Below are positions 55,111 through 64,000 of a DNA stretch of 64,000 bases, one piece after another. The DNA is from UBA6244 sp965140775. Its GTDB lineage: Bacteria > Bacteroidota > Bacteroidia > Bacteroidales > F082. The notes under the pieces are model-generated. The model saw nothing but the letters and a program-made list of their open reading frames with translations, searched no databases and was not told the origin of the DNA. Position numbers and translations under genes: made by a program. Positions within the stretch are counted from its first letter, which is position 1. Each line of letters begins with the position of its first letter. The DNA lies in the NCBI GenBank assembly GCA_965140775.1, contig OZ223471.1, positions 3,162,001-3,226,000 of the forward strand, written 5' to 3'.

Positions 55111-55139
55111 AAAGCCGTCCTCAATTTGAAGACGGCTTT
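55111..55139 (-). terminator. Terminator of tRNA-Val
   Basis: AAAGCCGTC and GACGGCTTT form a perfect 9-bp stem around an 11-base loop, followed on the minus strand by a T run. It lies just after the tRNA-Val 3' end. Confidence 0.8.
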
Positions 55140-55146
55140 GTAAGGG

Positions 55147-55221
55147 TGGGCGATGAGGGATTCGAACCCCCGACCCTCTCGGTGTAAACGAGATGCTCTG
55201 AACCAGCTGAGCTAATCACCC
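55147..55221 (-). tRNA. tRNA-Val (anticodon TAC)
   Basis: 75 nt on the minus strand. The acceptor strands GGGTGAT and ATCGCCC pair, the anticodon loop TTTACAC in the stem TCTCG/CGAGA gives TAC, the T-arm holds GGTTCGAATCC, and the discriminator is A. CCA is not encoded. Confidence 0.95.
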
Positions 55222-55383
55222 TTTGTTTTAAGAACGTTGTCTGTAAAAGCGAGTGCAAAGATACACCGATATTTGTACTGTACAACACTTTTGTAAAAAA
55301 ATTTTACTTGCTTAGATAACTTTTTTTTAGCTTCCTTTCTATTCTGCTTTTGCTAATTTTGCACAGGATTAATATGGAATTTT

Positions 55384-57732
55384 TTGCATAAGTCATTTGT
55401 CACCACCGGAGTCATTTTCCTTTTTCTGCTGCTCGTACTTTCGGGTTGTTCGGCCAAAAAATTTGTGCAAAAAAACGAACATCTCATCAAATCGTACAAA
55501 GTAAAGGTGGACGGCGACCATGCCGAAATCAGCACTTCAGAACTGCGCACCCTTTGCCGTCCCAAACCCAACTCAAAAACATTTTTCACCCGTTTCAAAC
55601 TTTATAATTATTACCGCCTCCAGGAGAAGAAAACCAAAACCCGCACCTGGTTAAACGATCATTTTGGAGAACCTCCGGCCTTATATTCCGAGCAGGATGC
55701 CGAACAAGTAGTACGTAACATGAGCAGGTACCTCAACAACATTGGTTTCTTCAATTCCAAAATTGACTACAAAGTGGATTTCGGAAAAAAAGTGGCCAAA
55801 ATTACATTTCATGTGACACCCTCCAAACCTTACCGTATCGATAACATACAATACAATATCACCGATACTGCCGTAAAAAAACTCGTATTCGCGGAGCTGA
55901 AAAAGTCACTCATCAGGAAAAATCAAATTTATAACGCCTATACCCTCGATGATGAACGCGACCGGATCACCAACCAGTTGCGCAACGAGGGTTATTATTT
56001 CTTCAACCGCAACTATATTCAGTTTGTGGTGGACAGCAATTTTAACACTCACCAAATGAAGGTGACCATGGTGCTCAACAAGGTAAAAAAACCGGATTAC
56101 AACCATCCGGGGAAATTTATCGAACAAAATCACGACCGATATACCATCAACAAAGTATATGTGAGTCCGGAGTATGTTCCCGGCGAAAATATCGCCAACG
56201 ACACCATTCTGCACCACATCGACTTTTGGCAGGATACCACTGATTACCCGTATTATTTTTTGTATGCCAACAAACTCAATATCCAACCGGCGGCATTCAA
56301 CGCGGCACTCAAAGTTAAACCGGGCACCTACTATTCGGCCAATGCAGTCCAACAGACTTACCGAAAACTGTTCAACTACCAAATTATCCGAACGGCCAAC
56401 ATCACCTTCGATACCCTCAACCCAACACAATCGCAAACTCCCAAAAAAAACCTGCTCAACGCCCATGTGCTGTTGCAAGACAACAAACTCAACCGCTTTT
56501 CGGCCGAATTGGAAGGAACCAACTCCAGTGGTGATTTGGGAATCAGGGGCAATTTGGTATTTCTAAACCGAAACATCTTTAAACGGGCAGAAGTGCTGCG
56601 CATACGCCTGAAAGGTGGCACGGAAGCACAAACCATCGCTTCCACCGACGAAAACAACACCACTCCCAAACTTTTCAACACCTATGAAGCAGGTATCGAT
56701 GGCACCTTCTTTTTTCCAAGATTTATCTTTCCGGTTCGCCTCGATAAATTCAACCAACGCTATATTCCCAATTCCAATATCAACTTCGGTTACAACTATC
56801 AATTGCGAACCAATTACTCTCGCAACATCACCAACGTGGACATTGGTTATTCGTGGAATGCCAGCAAAACAGTGAGTCATATTCTTACACCTGTGAATCT
56901 CAATTATGTACGCGTTTTACCCACCCCCGAATTCGATTCCATCCTGAATGCAGAAACCAACCGCAGGCTGCGCGAACAATATTCCGACCACATGATCGCG
57001 GGACTAAACTACAGCTTCATTTTTAATAACCAAAACACCCTCGCACTCCGCCATTTCAACTACCTGAGGGTGAACCTGGAAACTTCAGGAAACCTCCTGT
57101 ATCTGATCAACTCACTTTCGGGAACGGCCAAAAACGACAGCGGATACTATACCATTGTGGGGGTTAGGTATTCGCAATACATCCGCACCAGCATCGATTT
57201 CCGACATTATTACTACTTTTTTGAAAAATCAAACAGCTTGGTATTCAGAGCCTTGCTTGGCGCGGGAATTCCCTATAACAATTCCGATGAACTTCCGTAC
57301 GAAAAGGGTTTTTATGCCGGTGGTGCCAACGATATGCGGGGATGGCAATTCAGGTCGCTGGGTCCGGGAAGTTATGAGGGAAGCTCTACATACGAGCGTG
57401 TGGGCGACATACAAATTGAGGGAAACATTGAATACCGCTTTCCTGTTTATGGATTTTTTAAAGGGGCATTTTTTGCCGATGTGGGAAATATATGGACCTA
57501 CAATACCTCTGCAACCTTTCCTGGAGGGAAATTTTATATCGATCAGTTTTACAAACAACTGGCGGTAGATGCGGGCATCGGCTTCCGTTTCGATTTTCAA
57601 TTCTTCATTTTCCGCATCGATTTAGCGGCACCCATGCGGAATCCTGCTTACCCCGAGGGCGATCGTTGGCGCATTAAATACATACAACCCAAAGATTTCG
57701 TGGCCAGCTTCGGAATCGGGTATCCTTTCTAA
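55384..57732 (+). CDS. tamL: Lipidated Omp85-family assembly protein (TamL-like)
   Basis: 782 residues. The likely start is TTG at 55384, because the nearest ATG (55374) is out of frame and stops at once. The signal ends in a lipobox (LLLVLSGCSAKKF), unusual for Omp85 proteins in general but known for Bacteroidota TamL. POTRA-like repeats fill about 90-350, and the C-terminal 430 residues form a 16-strand barrel region with the GGANDMRGW..GPGSY type L6-like motif and a terminal aromatic (GIGYPF). It probably inserts or secretes outer-membrane proteins. The recD2-like gene follows 27 bp later. Confidence 0.8.
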   Translation: MHKSFVTTGVIFLFLLLVLSGCSAKKFVQKNEHLIKSYKVKVDGDHAEISTSELRTLCRPKPNSKTFFTRFKLYNYYRLQEKKTKTRTWLNDHFGEPPALYSEQDAEQVVRNMSRYLNNIGFFNSKIDYKVDFGKKVAKITFHVTPSKPYRIDNIQYNITDTAVKKLVFAELKKSLIRKNQIYNAYTLDDERDRITNQLRNEGYYFFNRNYIQFVVDSNFNTHQMKVTMVLNKVKKPDYNHPGKFIEQNHDRYTINKVYVSPEYVPGENIANDTILHHIDFWQDTTDYPYYFLYANKLNIQPAAFNAALKVKPGTYYSANAVQQTYRKLFNYQIIRTANITFDTLNPTQSQTPKKNLLNAHVLLQDNKLNRFSAELEGTNSSGDLGIRGNLVFLNRNIFKRAEVLRIRLKGGTEAQTIASTDENNTTPKLFNTYEAGIDGTFFFPRFIFPVRLDKFNQRYIPNSNINFGYNYQLRTNYSRNITNVDIGYSWNASKTVSHILTPVNLNYVRVLPTPEFDSILNAETNRRLREQYSDHMIAGLNYSFIFNNQNTLALRHFNYLRVNLETSGNLLYLINSLSGTAKNDSGYYTIVGVRYSQYIRTSIDFRHYYYFFEKSNSLVFRALLGAGIPYNNSDELPYEKGFYAGGANDMRGWQFRSLGPGSYEGSSTYERVGDIQIEGNIEYRFPVYGFFKGAFFADVGNIWTYNTSATFPGGKFYIDQFYKQLAVDAGIGFRFDFQFFIFRIDLAAPMRNPAYPEGDRWRIKYIQPKDFVASFGIGYPF

Positions 57733-57759
57733 TAATTTGCCAAAGGAGCTCGAAAAATC

Positions 57760-59205
57760 ATGGTACACGAAAATCTTAAAACGAAAATCACCCAACAATT
57801 TGGTCATCGGCCCACCACCGATCAACAACAAGCTATCGATCACCTCACGGCTTTTACCAACAGCCAAAAGCACAATCCTTTATACATGCTCAAGGGATAT
57901 GCAGGCACAGGTAAAACAAGCCTGATGAGTGCCTATGTTAAGGCTTTATCCGCCCACAATATCCCCTTTGTGTTGCTGGCTCCCACCGGACGAGCCGCCA
58001 AGGTGTTTTCGCTGTATGCCGGATTTCAGGCACATACTATTCATCGGTATATCTATATCTATATCACCAATGCCGAGGGTCATACCAACATTGTGCTCGC
58101 ACCCAACAAGTTAAGTCAAGCCGTTTTTATTGTGGATGAGGCCTCCATGATTAGCGATAACCCTCCCGAACCGGGGAGTATTTTTACCAGATCCATTCTC
58201 TACGATTTGTTTCTATATGTTTACCGCAACACGGGTAACAAACTCATTCTCATCGGCGATACAGCGCAGTTGCCTCCGGTGGGATTGGACATTAGTCCGG
58301 CGTTGGACCTCAAATGGCTTCAAACCACCTACGCCATTACCGGATACCAGCATCTGATGCGCGAAGTGATGAGGCAATCCACCGACTCAGGCATCCTGAA
58401 CAGTGCTACCCTGCTCCGAAATAAGGTTGAAGAGGAGAACTTGGACATCCCCTTTTTTCAAATACCCTACCACGCCTCTGATGTGGTGATGCTGAAAAGC
58501 GGTCTCGAAATGGAAGAGGAATTGAACAACGCTTTTGGAGGTGGGGGAAGGGAAGACAGTGTGGTTATTTGCAAATCGAATAAGCGTGCAAACCTGTTTA
58601 ATCAACAAATACGTCACCGTGTATTGATGCGCGAATTTGAACTGGAAGGCGGTGATTTGCTGATGGTGGTAAAAAACAACTATTTCTGGCTTGGTGCCCA
58701 GTCGCAATCAGGTTTTATTGCCAATGGTGACATGATTGAAGTACTGCGTGTAGTAAAAACTGAAGAACGGTTCGGACTAAAATTCGCAGATGCCGAAATC
58801 AGGATGATAGACTATCCCGAAGAAAAACCATTGCAGGTAAAACTCCTGCTCGACGTACTGATGACTGATGGTCCGGATATCCCACGGTCCGAAATGGACA
58901 AGGTGTTTCATGCCCTGGAAGAAGAATATGGCCACCTTCCCAGCCGAAGAGCCCGGTTAGACAAAATACGTGTCGACCCCTGGTACAACGCCCTTCACGT
59001 GAAATTTGGCTATGCCCTGACCTGTCATAAAACCCAGGGCGGTCAGTGGGAAAAGGTATTTGTAGATCAAGGTTACCTACCGGAAGACCAAATTAACACC
59101 TCCTTTTTAAGGTGGCTCTATACTGCCGTTACCCGCGCCACCTCTCAACTCTTTCTGGTGGGATTTAATCCGTTGTTTGTGAACGAACAAACCGATGGCG
59201 ATTAA
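57760..59205 (+). CDS. RecD2-like superfamily 1 helicase
   Basis: 481 residues. Walker A is MLKGYAGTGKTSLM (about 46-59), motif Ia LLAPTGRAAKVFS, motif II FIVDEASMIS (about 125), motif III LILIGDTAQLPPVG, and the C-terminal YALTCHKTQGGQWEKVFVDQ and RWLYTAVTRATSQLFLVGF carry motifs V and VI. It is shorter than full RecD2 and has no N-terminal extension, matching the short AAA_30 helicases of Bacteroidota. It is probably a 5'-3' DNA helicase in repair or recombination. Confidence 0.9.
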   Translation: MVHENLKTKITQQFGHRPTTDQQQAIDHLTAFTNSQKHNPLYMLKGYAGTGKTSLMSAYVKALSAHNIPFVLLAPTGRAAKVFSLYAGFQAHTIHRYIYIYITNAEGHTNIVLAPNKLSQAVFIVDEASMISDNPPEPGSIFTRSILYDLFLYVYRNTGNKLILIGDTAQLPPVGLDISPALDLKWLQTTYAITGYQHLMREVMRQSTDSGILNSATLLRNKVEEENLDIPFFQIPYHASDVVMLKSGLEMEEELNNAFGGGGREDSVVICKSNKRANLFNQQIRHRVLMREFELEGGDLLMVVKNNYFWLGAQSQSGFIANGDMIEVLRVVKTEERFGLKFADAEIRMIDYPEEKPLQVKLLLDVLMTDGPDIPRSEMDKVFHALEEEYGHLPSRRARLDKIRVDPWYNALHVKFGYALTCHKTQGGQWEKVFVDQGYLPEDQINTSFLRWLYTAVTRATSQLFLVGFNPLFVNEQTDGD

Positions 59206-59256
59206 TTTTAAGGATAGCTTAGAATAAAGAGTGAAAACGTAACGTATCAAAAACCA

Positions 59257-59278
59257 GGCACAAGCGGACGCTTGCGCC
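59257..59278. repeat. Single copy of the tandem-unit palindrome
   Basis: The complement of this 22-bp word is identical to 6148-6169 in the tandem repeat units (GGCGCAAGCG/CGCTTGTGCC arms). It lies between the helicase gene and the next small gene, showing the element is dispersed. Confidence 0.85.
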
Positions 59279-59420
59279 GGTTGAAGCGTTTATCGATGAA
59301 CAAGATCGGGAGAATTCAAACCTTTAGAAAAGGCATCCTCCCGTTTCAATTTTGCAAATCAACATGTTCGCCGGCCATTCTTCTGAAAAAGTTGCTATTT
59401 TTACAAAAAAGTCCACCACC

Positions 59421-59966
59421 ATGAAAACGATACTCTTATTTACCCTCGCCTTTCTGGCAATTAACCTGGATGCACAAGAACCCCGTTACCAGGCTTACTC
59501 CACCTCCCTCACCATCATTGGCACCAAAAACGGAAACGACCTGCAATGGGAAAACAAAAACATCAACATTGCCCTCGACTACAAAACAGGAGAATTTGTG
59601 GCTGCTTTAAAAGGGAGTGATTTTTCTGATAAAAAAGCCGGACAACCGGCTGTTGACAGTGCCGAAGCATCCCCCGACCGAATTTTTAACCTCTCGGGAA
59701 CTTTCCCCATCGACGCGCTAATCAATCAACAAACCCTCAATGCCAGTTACGATGTGGAACTGCAATTGGCCAATGAAGACCAGAGCCTGCTCGAAACCAT
59801 CCTGTTTAAAATGACCGTAACAAAACCGGGAGAAGGGCAGGCACAATACCGCATATTTGTTTTAACGGGAACGCTCTACGCTGACGAACTTCAGCTTCCG
59901 GCTTTTAAAGGAATGGACAACGACATCCGTGTTCAATTGTTTTTCAATGCCTATTGGGAAAACTAA
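59421..59966 (+). CDS. Exported protein of unknown function (YceI-like length)
   Basis: 181 residues from the ATG at 59421, chosen because it gives a signal peptide (MKTILLFTLAFLAINLDAQE); an in-frame start 69 bp upstream would spoil it. The mature part is beta-rich (SLTIIGTKNGNDLQWENKNI, FNLSGTFPIDALINQQTLNA), compatible with a small lipocalin- or YceI-like barrel. No motif is decisive. Its 3' end overlaps the convergent ispF gene by 4 bp. Confidence 0.75.
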   Translation: MKTILLFTLAFLAINLDAQEPRYQAYSTSLTIIGTKNGNDLQWENKNINIALDYKTGEFVAALKGSDFSDKKAGQPAVDSAEASPDRIFNLSGTFPIDALINQQTLNASYDVELQLANEDQSLLETILFKMTVTKPGEGQAQYRIFVLTGTLYADELQLPAFKGMDNDIRVQLFFNAYWEN

Positions 59967-60457
59967 TTCTCCTGATTTTTCAATATTAACATAACGGTGG
60001 CATAGGCCGAAACGCCTTCACCCCTGCCCACAAATCCCAATCGTTCGGTGGTGGTAGCTTTTACCGAAACAAACTCCGTGCTTACCTGCATGATGCAGGC
60101 CAGTTCATGTCGGATGGCTTCAATATAAGGAGAAATTTTGGGCTGTTGCAATACAATTACAGCGTCGAGGTTTCCCAACACATAACCCTTTTGGCAAACC
60201 ATCTCGTACACCTGACTCAGAATCAATCTGCTATCCATGTCTTTGTACTGGGGATCGGTGGGAGGGAAAAATTTCCCGATATCGCCCAGAGCCATGGCAC
60301 CCAACAGAGCGTCGGCAATGGCATGAATGAGTACATCGGCATCCGAATGACCATCGGGTCCAAATGAAGAAGGAATAACCACACCACCAAGCACCATCTT
60401 TCTACCGGTTACCAGTTGGTGTACATCATAGCCGATGCCTACCCTTGTTGGCAACAT
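59963..60457 (-). CDS. ispF: 2-C-methyl-D-erythritol 2,4-cyclodiphosphate synthase
   Basis: 164 residues, normal for IspF. Metal ligands are seen in GIGYDVHQL (Asp, His) and LIHAIADALLGAMALGDIG (His), and the family motifs GHSDADVLIH, FFPPTDP and KATTTERLGFVGRGEG are all present. It converts CDP-ME 2-phosphate to MEcPP in the methylerythritol isoprenoid pathway in the cytoplasm. It starts 4 bp after the porV stop on the same strand, the same neighbour order I recall from Porphyromonas. Confidence 0.96.
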   Translation of the reverse strand: MLPTRVGIGYDVHQLVTGRKMVLGGVVIPSSFGPDGHSDADVLIHAIADALLGAMALGDIGKFFPPTDPQYKDMDSRLILSQVYEMVCQKGYVLGNLDAVIVLQQPKISPYIEAIRHELACIMQVSTEFVSVKATTTERLGFVGRGEGVSAYATVMLILKNQEN

Positions 60458-60461
60458 GGGT

Positions 60462-61658
60462 TTACTTGGCAGCGGCGGCTTTGCCTACTTTATCCAAATT
60501 GAAAATCAGCGAGAAACGCAGGGTGTTTTGCAACGGGTTTTGATCGGCAGTAACAGGAATCAGGTAAGAAAAATCCAACCCAAAAACATTGTACCGCAAC
60601 CCAACGCCCAAGGTGGCATATTTACGATTTCCCTTGGTGAGGTCTTCGTAATAAAAACCTCCACGCAATGCCAGCACGTCGGTGTACCAATATTCGGTTC
60701 CTACAGCAAAACTGAACTCACGCATTTCTTCCGAAAACCCTCCGGGAGCATCGTACCACGACTGTATCATTCCCTTAATAACACTTACATCCGGATCCAT
60801 GCCACTAACGATCTGGCGGGTTCCGTCGGGATTATAAAGGCTGTCGGAGTAAATGGGTGGTGTGGGAACCAACAGTTTATTTACGTCAAATTGAAATGAA
60901 ATGGTGTTGTAATCATCCAAATCAAGGGTAATACGGGGACCTATGCGGAAGTTAGTGGGAATAAAATCACTTTGGGTGTTTGAAATGGAATAGGAAATTT
61001 TTTGTCCAATATTAGAAATATTAATACCCCAGGCAAAAGTTGCGGGTGTGGACGAAAACCAATTGACCTCATCTTCCCAGTACAAACTAATGTCGGCAGC
61101 CACAGAAGTACCGGCGGTAGTTTCTATCCCCTGAACATATTGGCCCTGGGTTAAGTTAGAATAGATAAATCTTCCTGCCACAGCCATGGACAACCTATCT
61201 GTAAGAATTCGCGAATATGCGGCATCAATGGCAAACTCATTGGGCTTAAAGGTTCCTATGTTGGCTCCTGTATTATCGGTAAAAGTAATTTCTCCCAGCG
61301 AAAAATACCTCAGGGTAGCTCCCACGGTGGACATCTTATCCACTCGTTTGTAAAACGATACGTAGGCCAGATTAATGTCGTTGACCAAATTACGCAACCA
61401 GGGGGTATAATTGAAAGAAAACCCCATATCATCTTGAATACGTGAGTATTTGGCAGCGTTCCAGTGCATGGAGTTTACGTCGGCTGAAGACGCTACACCA
61501 CCATCACCCATACCACCGGCACGGGCGTCAGGACCAATCATCAACAAGGGTACGGCAGTGGTAATGGTATTAATGGTTTGCCCGTTTTTCTCAATTTGAG
61601 CAGTGGTTTGCAGCGCAAAAGCGGCCAGCAGGACTACAAGTAAGATCTTATGTTTCAT
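60462..61658 (-). CDS. porV: Type IX secretion outer-membrane protein PorV
   Basis: 398 residues. The signal peptide (MKHKILLVVLLAAFALQTTA) is followed by the PorV/LptO signature AVPLLMIGPDARAGGMGDGG and ASSADVNSMHWNAAKYSR, then a FadL-like beta-barrel that ends with NTLRFSLIFNL. PorV shuttles type IX cargo from the translocon to the PorU sortase at the cell surface. It lies directly downstream of porU on the minus strand. Confidence 0.95.
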   Translation of the reverse strand: MKHKILLVVLLAAFALQTTAQIEKNGQTINTITTAVPLLMIGPDARAGGMGDGGVASSADVNSMHWNAAKYSRIQDDMGFSFNYTPWLRNLVNDINLAYVSFYKRVDKMSTVGATLRYFSLGEITFTDNTGANIGTFKPNEFAIDAAYSRILTDRLSMAVAGRFIYSNLTQGQYVQGIETTAGTSVAADISLYWEDEVNWFSSTPATFAWGINISNIGQKISYSISNTQSDFIPTNFRIGPRITLDLDDYNTISFQFDVNKLLVPTPPIYSDSLYNPDGTRQIVSGMDPDVSVIKGMIQSWYDAPGGFSEEMREFSFAVGTEYWYTDVLALRGGFYYEDLTKGNRKYATLGVGLRYNVFGLDFSYLIPVTADQNPLQNTLRFSLIFNLDKVGKAAAAK

Positions 61659-61826
61659 CTATCTGACTAATGATTATAAAAGGTTTGCAAAACTAACGAA
61701 TTAATTTAAGTTATATTATTCAAAAGGTTTGAGAAGGGTAAATATTAAAGCAAAATTCAATTTATGCCGTGAATACAGGTTGCCAATCAGATTTTATTTA
61801 CCGAAAAATCCCTGCATTTCACGCCA

Positions 61827-64000
61827 TTACAGAGTTATTTTCATCATACGTTGCTGGCGGTAAGTGATATTGCCCGACTGATCAACCACTTTTACGCGGT
61901 AGAGGTAGAATCCATCATCCACCACATCGCCATGGGCATTTTCTCCATTCCAATAGATAGGCTCGATGCCGGTACCTCCGGTATTACTTTTCTGATGGAG
62001 TTCGGCCACCGGATTTCCTTGGTAATCAAATATGCTGATGGTAATATCCAGCATTACCCCAATTTTGTTGTGCTTAAAGCCAAATTGGGTTTCACCGCTG
62101 AAGGGGTTGGGATAATTCAGCACCTCGCTGATGCCAATTTCGGCCTCATCGTCAACGAAAAACTCAATGGTTTTTTCCGACGAATTGTTTTGTAAATCCC
62201 AGGCTTTCACCGTGAGGGTATGCATTCCACGGGTAAGCCCCTCCAACGGATAGCTGACCATCCCTTGTTGGTAGGTGTCCATATCCAAGCTGAAATAGTC
62301 GTTGAGCACCATCGAGTTGTTGTAATCCTGATCCAGTATCATCACAATATCGCGCCCCAGCCCGTTGCCGGTGCAATTAACCCCCGAAATATCTGCAATA
62401 TGGGTATATAGCACGGACTTACTCGTTACCTGATCGCCTGACGAAAAACCGGGATCATTAAGATAAACCTGCATGTCGGGTCCTTCCAGATCAACCACGG
62501 CTTGCTCATCGTATCCGCCAATCACCAAATCCTGATAATCGCCCCAGGCATCCCTAAAACTCACGGTATCGTAGGCGTAATAGTTGATTCTTCCAAAACC
62601 ATAGGCGTAGGAAATATCTTTGGGCACAAGAAAACTAAAGCTAAAACGACCGTCCACCACCGAAGCTTTTCCTTTGTAAAGGATGCGGTCGAACAGATAA
62701 AAATCCTCTGGAGTACTGGAGCCCAGATTACCGCGGGTAGTATATTTCACCTTTTTATCAAATACGGTGGGATAAACAACCCCATTGAATGTGGTAAGGG
62801 GAGATCCGTTTTCATCCGACACAAAGCCGGTTACGGTAACTTCCGACAGCGCTTGAAGGGTATCCACCGATTGGCCCACCTCCCCATTATTAACTGTTGA
62901 GGTAACCACATCGATTTCAGGAAAAGCCAGCTTCAGGGCAGGATCGCCCAACAGCACGAAATTCAGGTAATTGGCATTGGAAGGCCTTTTGGACAGACGC
63001 ACCAAATCACCCAAACGTGGACGTTCTCCATTCAGCTCTTTAAAAAGGTTCAGGTATATCCGTGTATTGACAATGATATTGGCATGAGCATAGGCCAAAC
63101 GCGTGGTGGTAAGCAACGAAACAGCTCCTCCGTGGGGATTGAGGTAAACATATTCGCCGGCAGAGGTAAACTCAGGATTATCGAACCTGCTAAACTCACA
63201 GGTGGCTGTTACAAAAAGCGGCAGGTTGTCTATATTGGCAAATCCATTGATGGCAGGCACATCCAAAATCATTTCTTCCGACCAGCCAATAAGCCCCCCA
63301 TGTCCGGTATAGTTCATAATAACCGTACCCTTTTCCACTTGATTGTTGATGTTGGTATTCACTTCGGGATACCGATAGCCGCTTGATGTTTCCTGCACGG
63401 CAAAAGCATCGGAGTATATTTTATTAATGCGCAATCCTTTGTGAAGGGTGTCGGCAATGGAGGCCATATCTTCGGCCTGATCGAGATGCAGGTTGGAATC
63501 CTGGTCGTCGGCCACAAAACAAATCTTGGTGCGCCAATCTCCCAGAACGGCAGGTTTGTTGGTCAGATAACTTTCCACCTTATCCACAGCCACCTGAGCT
63601 TGTTGCAGGGTGGACACAGGAAAGCGCCCGATGCCCAAATCCAGCTCACCACTGGCACTTCCACCTTCGTAATCGTCCAACAAGCCAAAATAGTCGTCGG
63701 TAACAAATGAACCTGTTTCGGTGAGCGACTCCTGCGATTCGTAGGTGGGCACAATATTGGTATTTCCCGGAATCCGGTTTTTGTAATCGTACGAACCATC
63801 GCCAAACAGCAGGAGATAACCGGGTTTTTGACCAAAGTCTTCACGGTCGTAAAGCATTTTCATGAAATCGCGAATGGCGGTTACATCCTGTGAGCCCGAG
63901 GAGAATTCATTGTAAATCTGCCGGGGAGTTACCACCACCGACCTCAACTGATCCATGGTTTGGTGAATTTGGGCGAGTCGGTTCGCCTGCTCCAAAAACA
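61827..64000 (-). CDS. porU: Type IX secretion sortase PorU, 5' end outside window
   Basis: At least 722 codons are visible; the gene runs past base 64000. The gingipain-like C25 peptidase domain shows NYTGHGGLIGW (catalytic His) and FVTATCEFSRFD (catalytic Cys), with VDKVESYL and GIGRFPVST upstream. Ig-like beta domains follow, and the C-terminus has the type IX sorting-signal look (NYPNPFSGETQFGFKH, then GNPVAELHQK and DGFYLYRVKV). PorU cleaves the C-terminal signal of type IX cargo and attaches it to A-LPS. Confidence 0.93.
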   Translation of the reverse strand, partial: FLEQANRLAQIHQTMDQLRSVVVTPRQIYNEFSSGSQDVTAIRDFMKMLYDREDFGQKPGYLLLFGDGSYDYKNRIPGNTNIVPTYESQESLTETGSFVTDDYFGLLDDYEGGSASGELDLGIGRFPVSTLQQAQVAVDKVESYLTNKPAVLGDWRTKICFVADDQDSNLHLDQAEDMASIADTLHKGLRINKIYSDAFAVQETSSGYRYPEVNTNINNQVEKGTVIMNYTGHGGLIGWSEEMILDVPAINGFANIDNLPLFVTATCEFSRFDNPEFTSAGEYVYLNPHGGAVSLLTTTRLAYAHANIIVNTRIYLNLFKELNGERPRLGDLVRLSKRPSNANYLNFVLLGDPALKLAFPEIDVVTSTVNNGEVGQSVDTLQALSEVTVTGFVSDENGSPLTTFNGVVYPTVFDKKVKYTTRGNLGSSTPEDFYLFDRILYKGKASVVDGRFSFSFLVPKDISYAYGFGRINYYAYDTVSFRDAWGDYQDLVIGGYDEQAVVDLEGPDMQVYLNDPGFSSGDQVTSKSVLYTHIADISGVNCTGNGLGRDIVMILDQDYNNSMVLNDYFSLDMDTYQQGMVSYPLEGLTRGMHTLTVKAWDLQNNSSEKTIEFFVDDEAEIGISEVLNYPNPFSGETQFGFKHNKIGVMLDITISIFDYQGNPVAELHQKSNTGGTGIEPIYWNGENAHGDVVDDGFYLYRVKVVDQSGNITYRQQRMMKITL

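Overview
The window comes from a Bacteroidota chromosome, most like a Marinilabiliales/Bacteroidales-type organism. Reasons: a type IX secretion pair (porU, porV) followed by ispF; a lipidated Omp85 protein (TamL-like); lipoproteins with Bacteroidota-type signals; and promoters of the form TTTG-N18/19-TAnnTTTG instead of the usual -35/-10 boxes.

Layout. 1-4039: three minus-strand genes for exported proteins, the first cut by the window edge. 4040-10017: a repeat- and IS-rich stretch with two identical IS1380-family copies, four tandem ~188-bp units, an IS3-family element inside that array, and an orphan copy of the promoter and first codons of the following amylase gene. 10126-11760: GH13 amylase lipoprotein. 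12142-28451: a complete type I CRISPR-Cas locus, best matched to I-B with Cst2/DevR-type Cas7. It runs WYL regulator, cas6, cas3, cas8, cas7, cas5, then two non-cas genes (a REP-associated Y1 transposase and a Cys-containing hypothetical), cas4, cas1, cas2, leader, and an array of 76 repeats and 75 spacers.

28561-52640: a ~24-kb genomic island. Its left end is a 15-bp exact copy of the 3' end of tRNA-Asp and its right end is the intact tRNA-Asp, with a decayed tyrosine recombinase just inside each end. The cargo looks like anti-phage defence: a membrane-anchored PD-(D/E)xK nuclease; a PLD-SNF2 helicase with a large adenine methyltransferase; a DUF4062/AlbA_2 pair; an operon of a DprA/SLOG-like protein, an AAA+ ATPase, an unknown protein and a SIR2 protein; an Nmad3-like protein; then single genes or short operons on the minus strand (ABC-type ATPase plus nuclease, SEFIR protein, P-loop ATPase plus DUF3892). 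The boundaries of these last units pair with each other as integron cassette ends do.

52700-64000: conserved chromosome: comEC, tRNA-Val, tamL-like gene, recD2-like helicase, a small exported protein, ispF, porV and the 3' part of porU.

How it fits together. Before integration the CRISPR array probably lay about 110 bp from the 3' end of tRNA-Asp, so island capture placed a second, varied defence cluster directly beside the adaptive one. The cas operon carries the marks of a palindromic repeat family. One copy sits in frame inside cas3, one in frame inside the Y1 transposase gene, and a diverged copy just before that gene. All functional statements rest on motif reading by eye; no database search was run.
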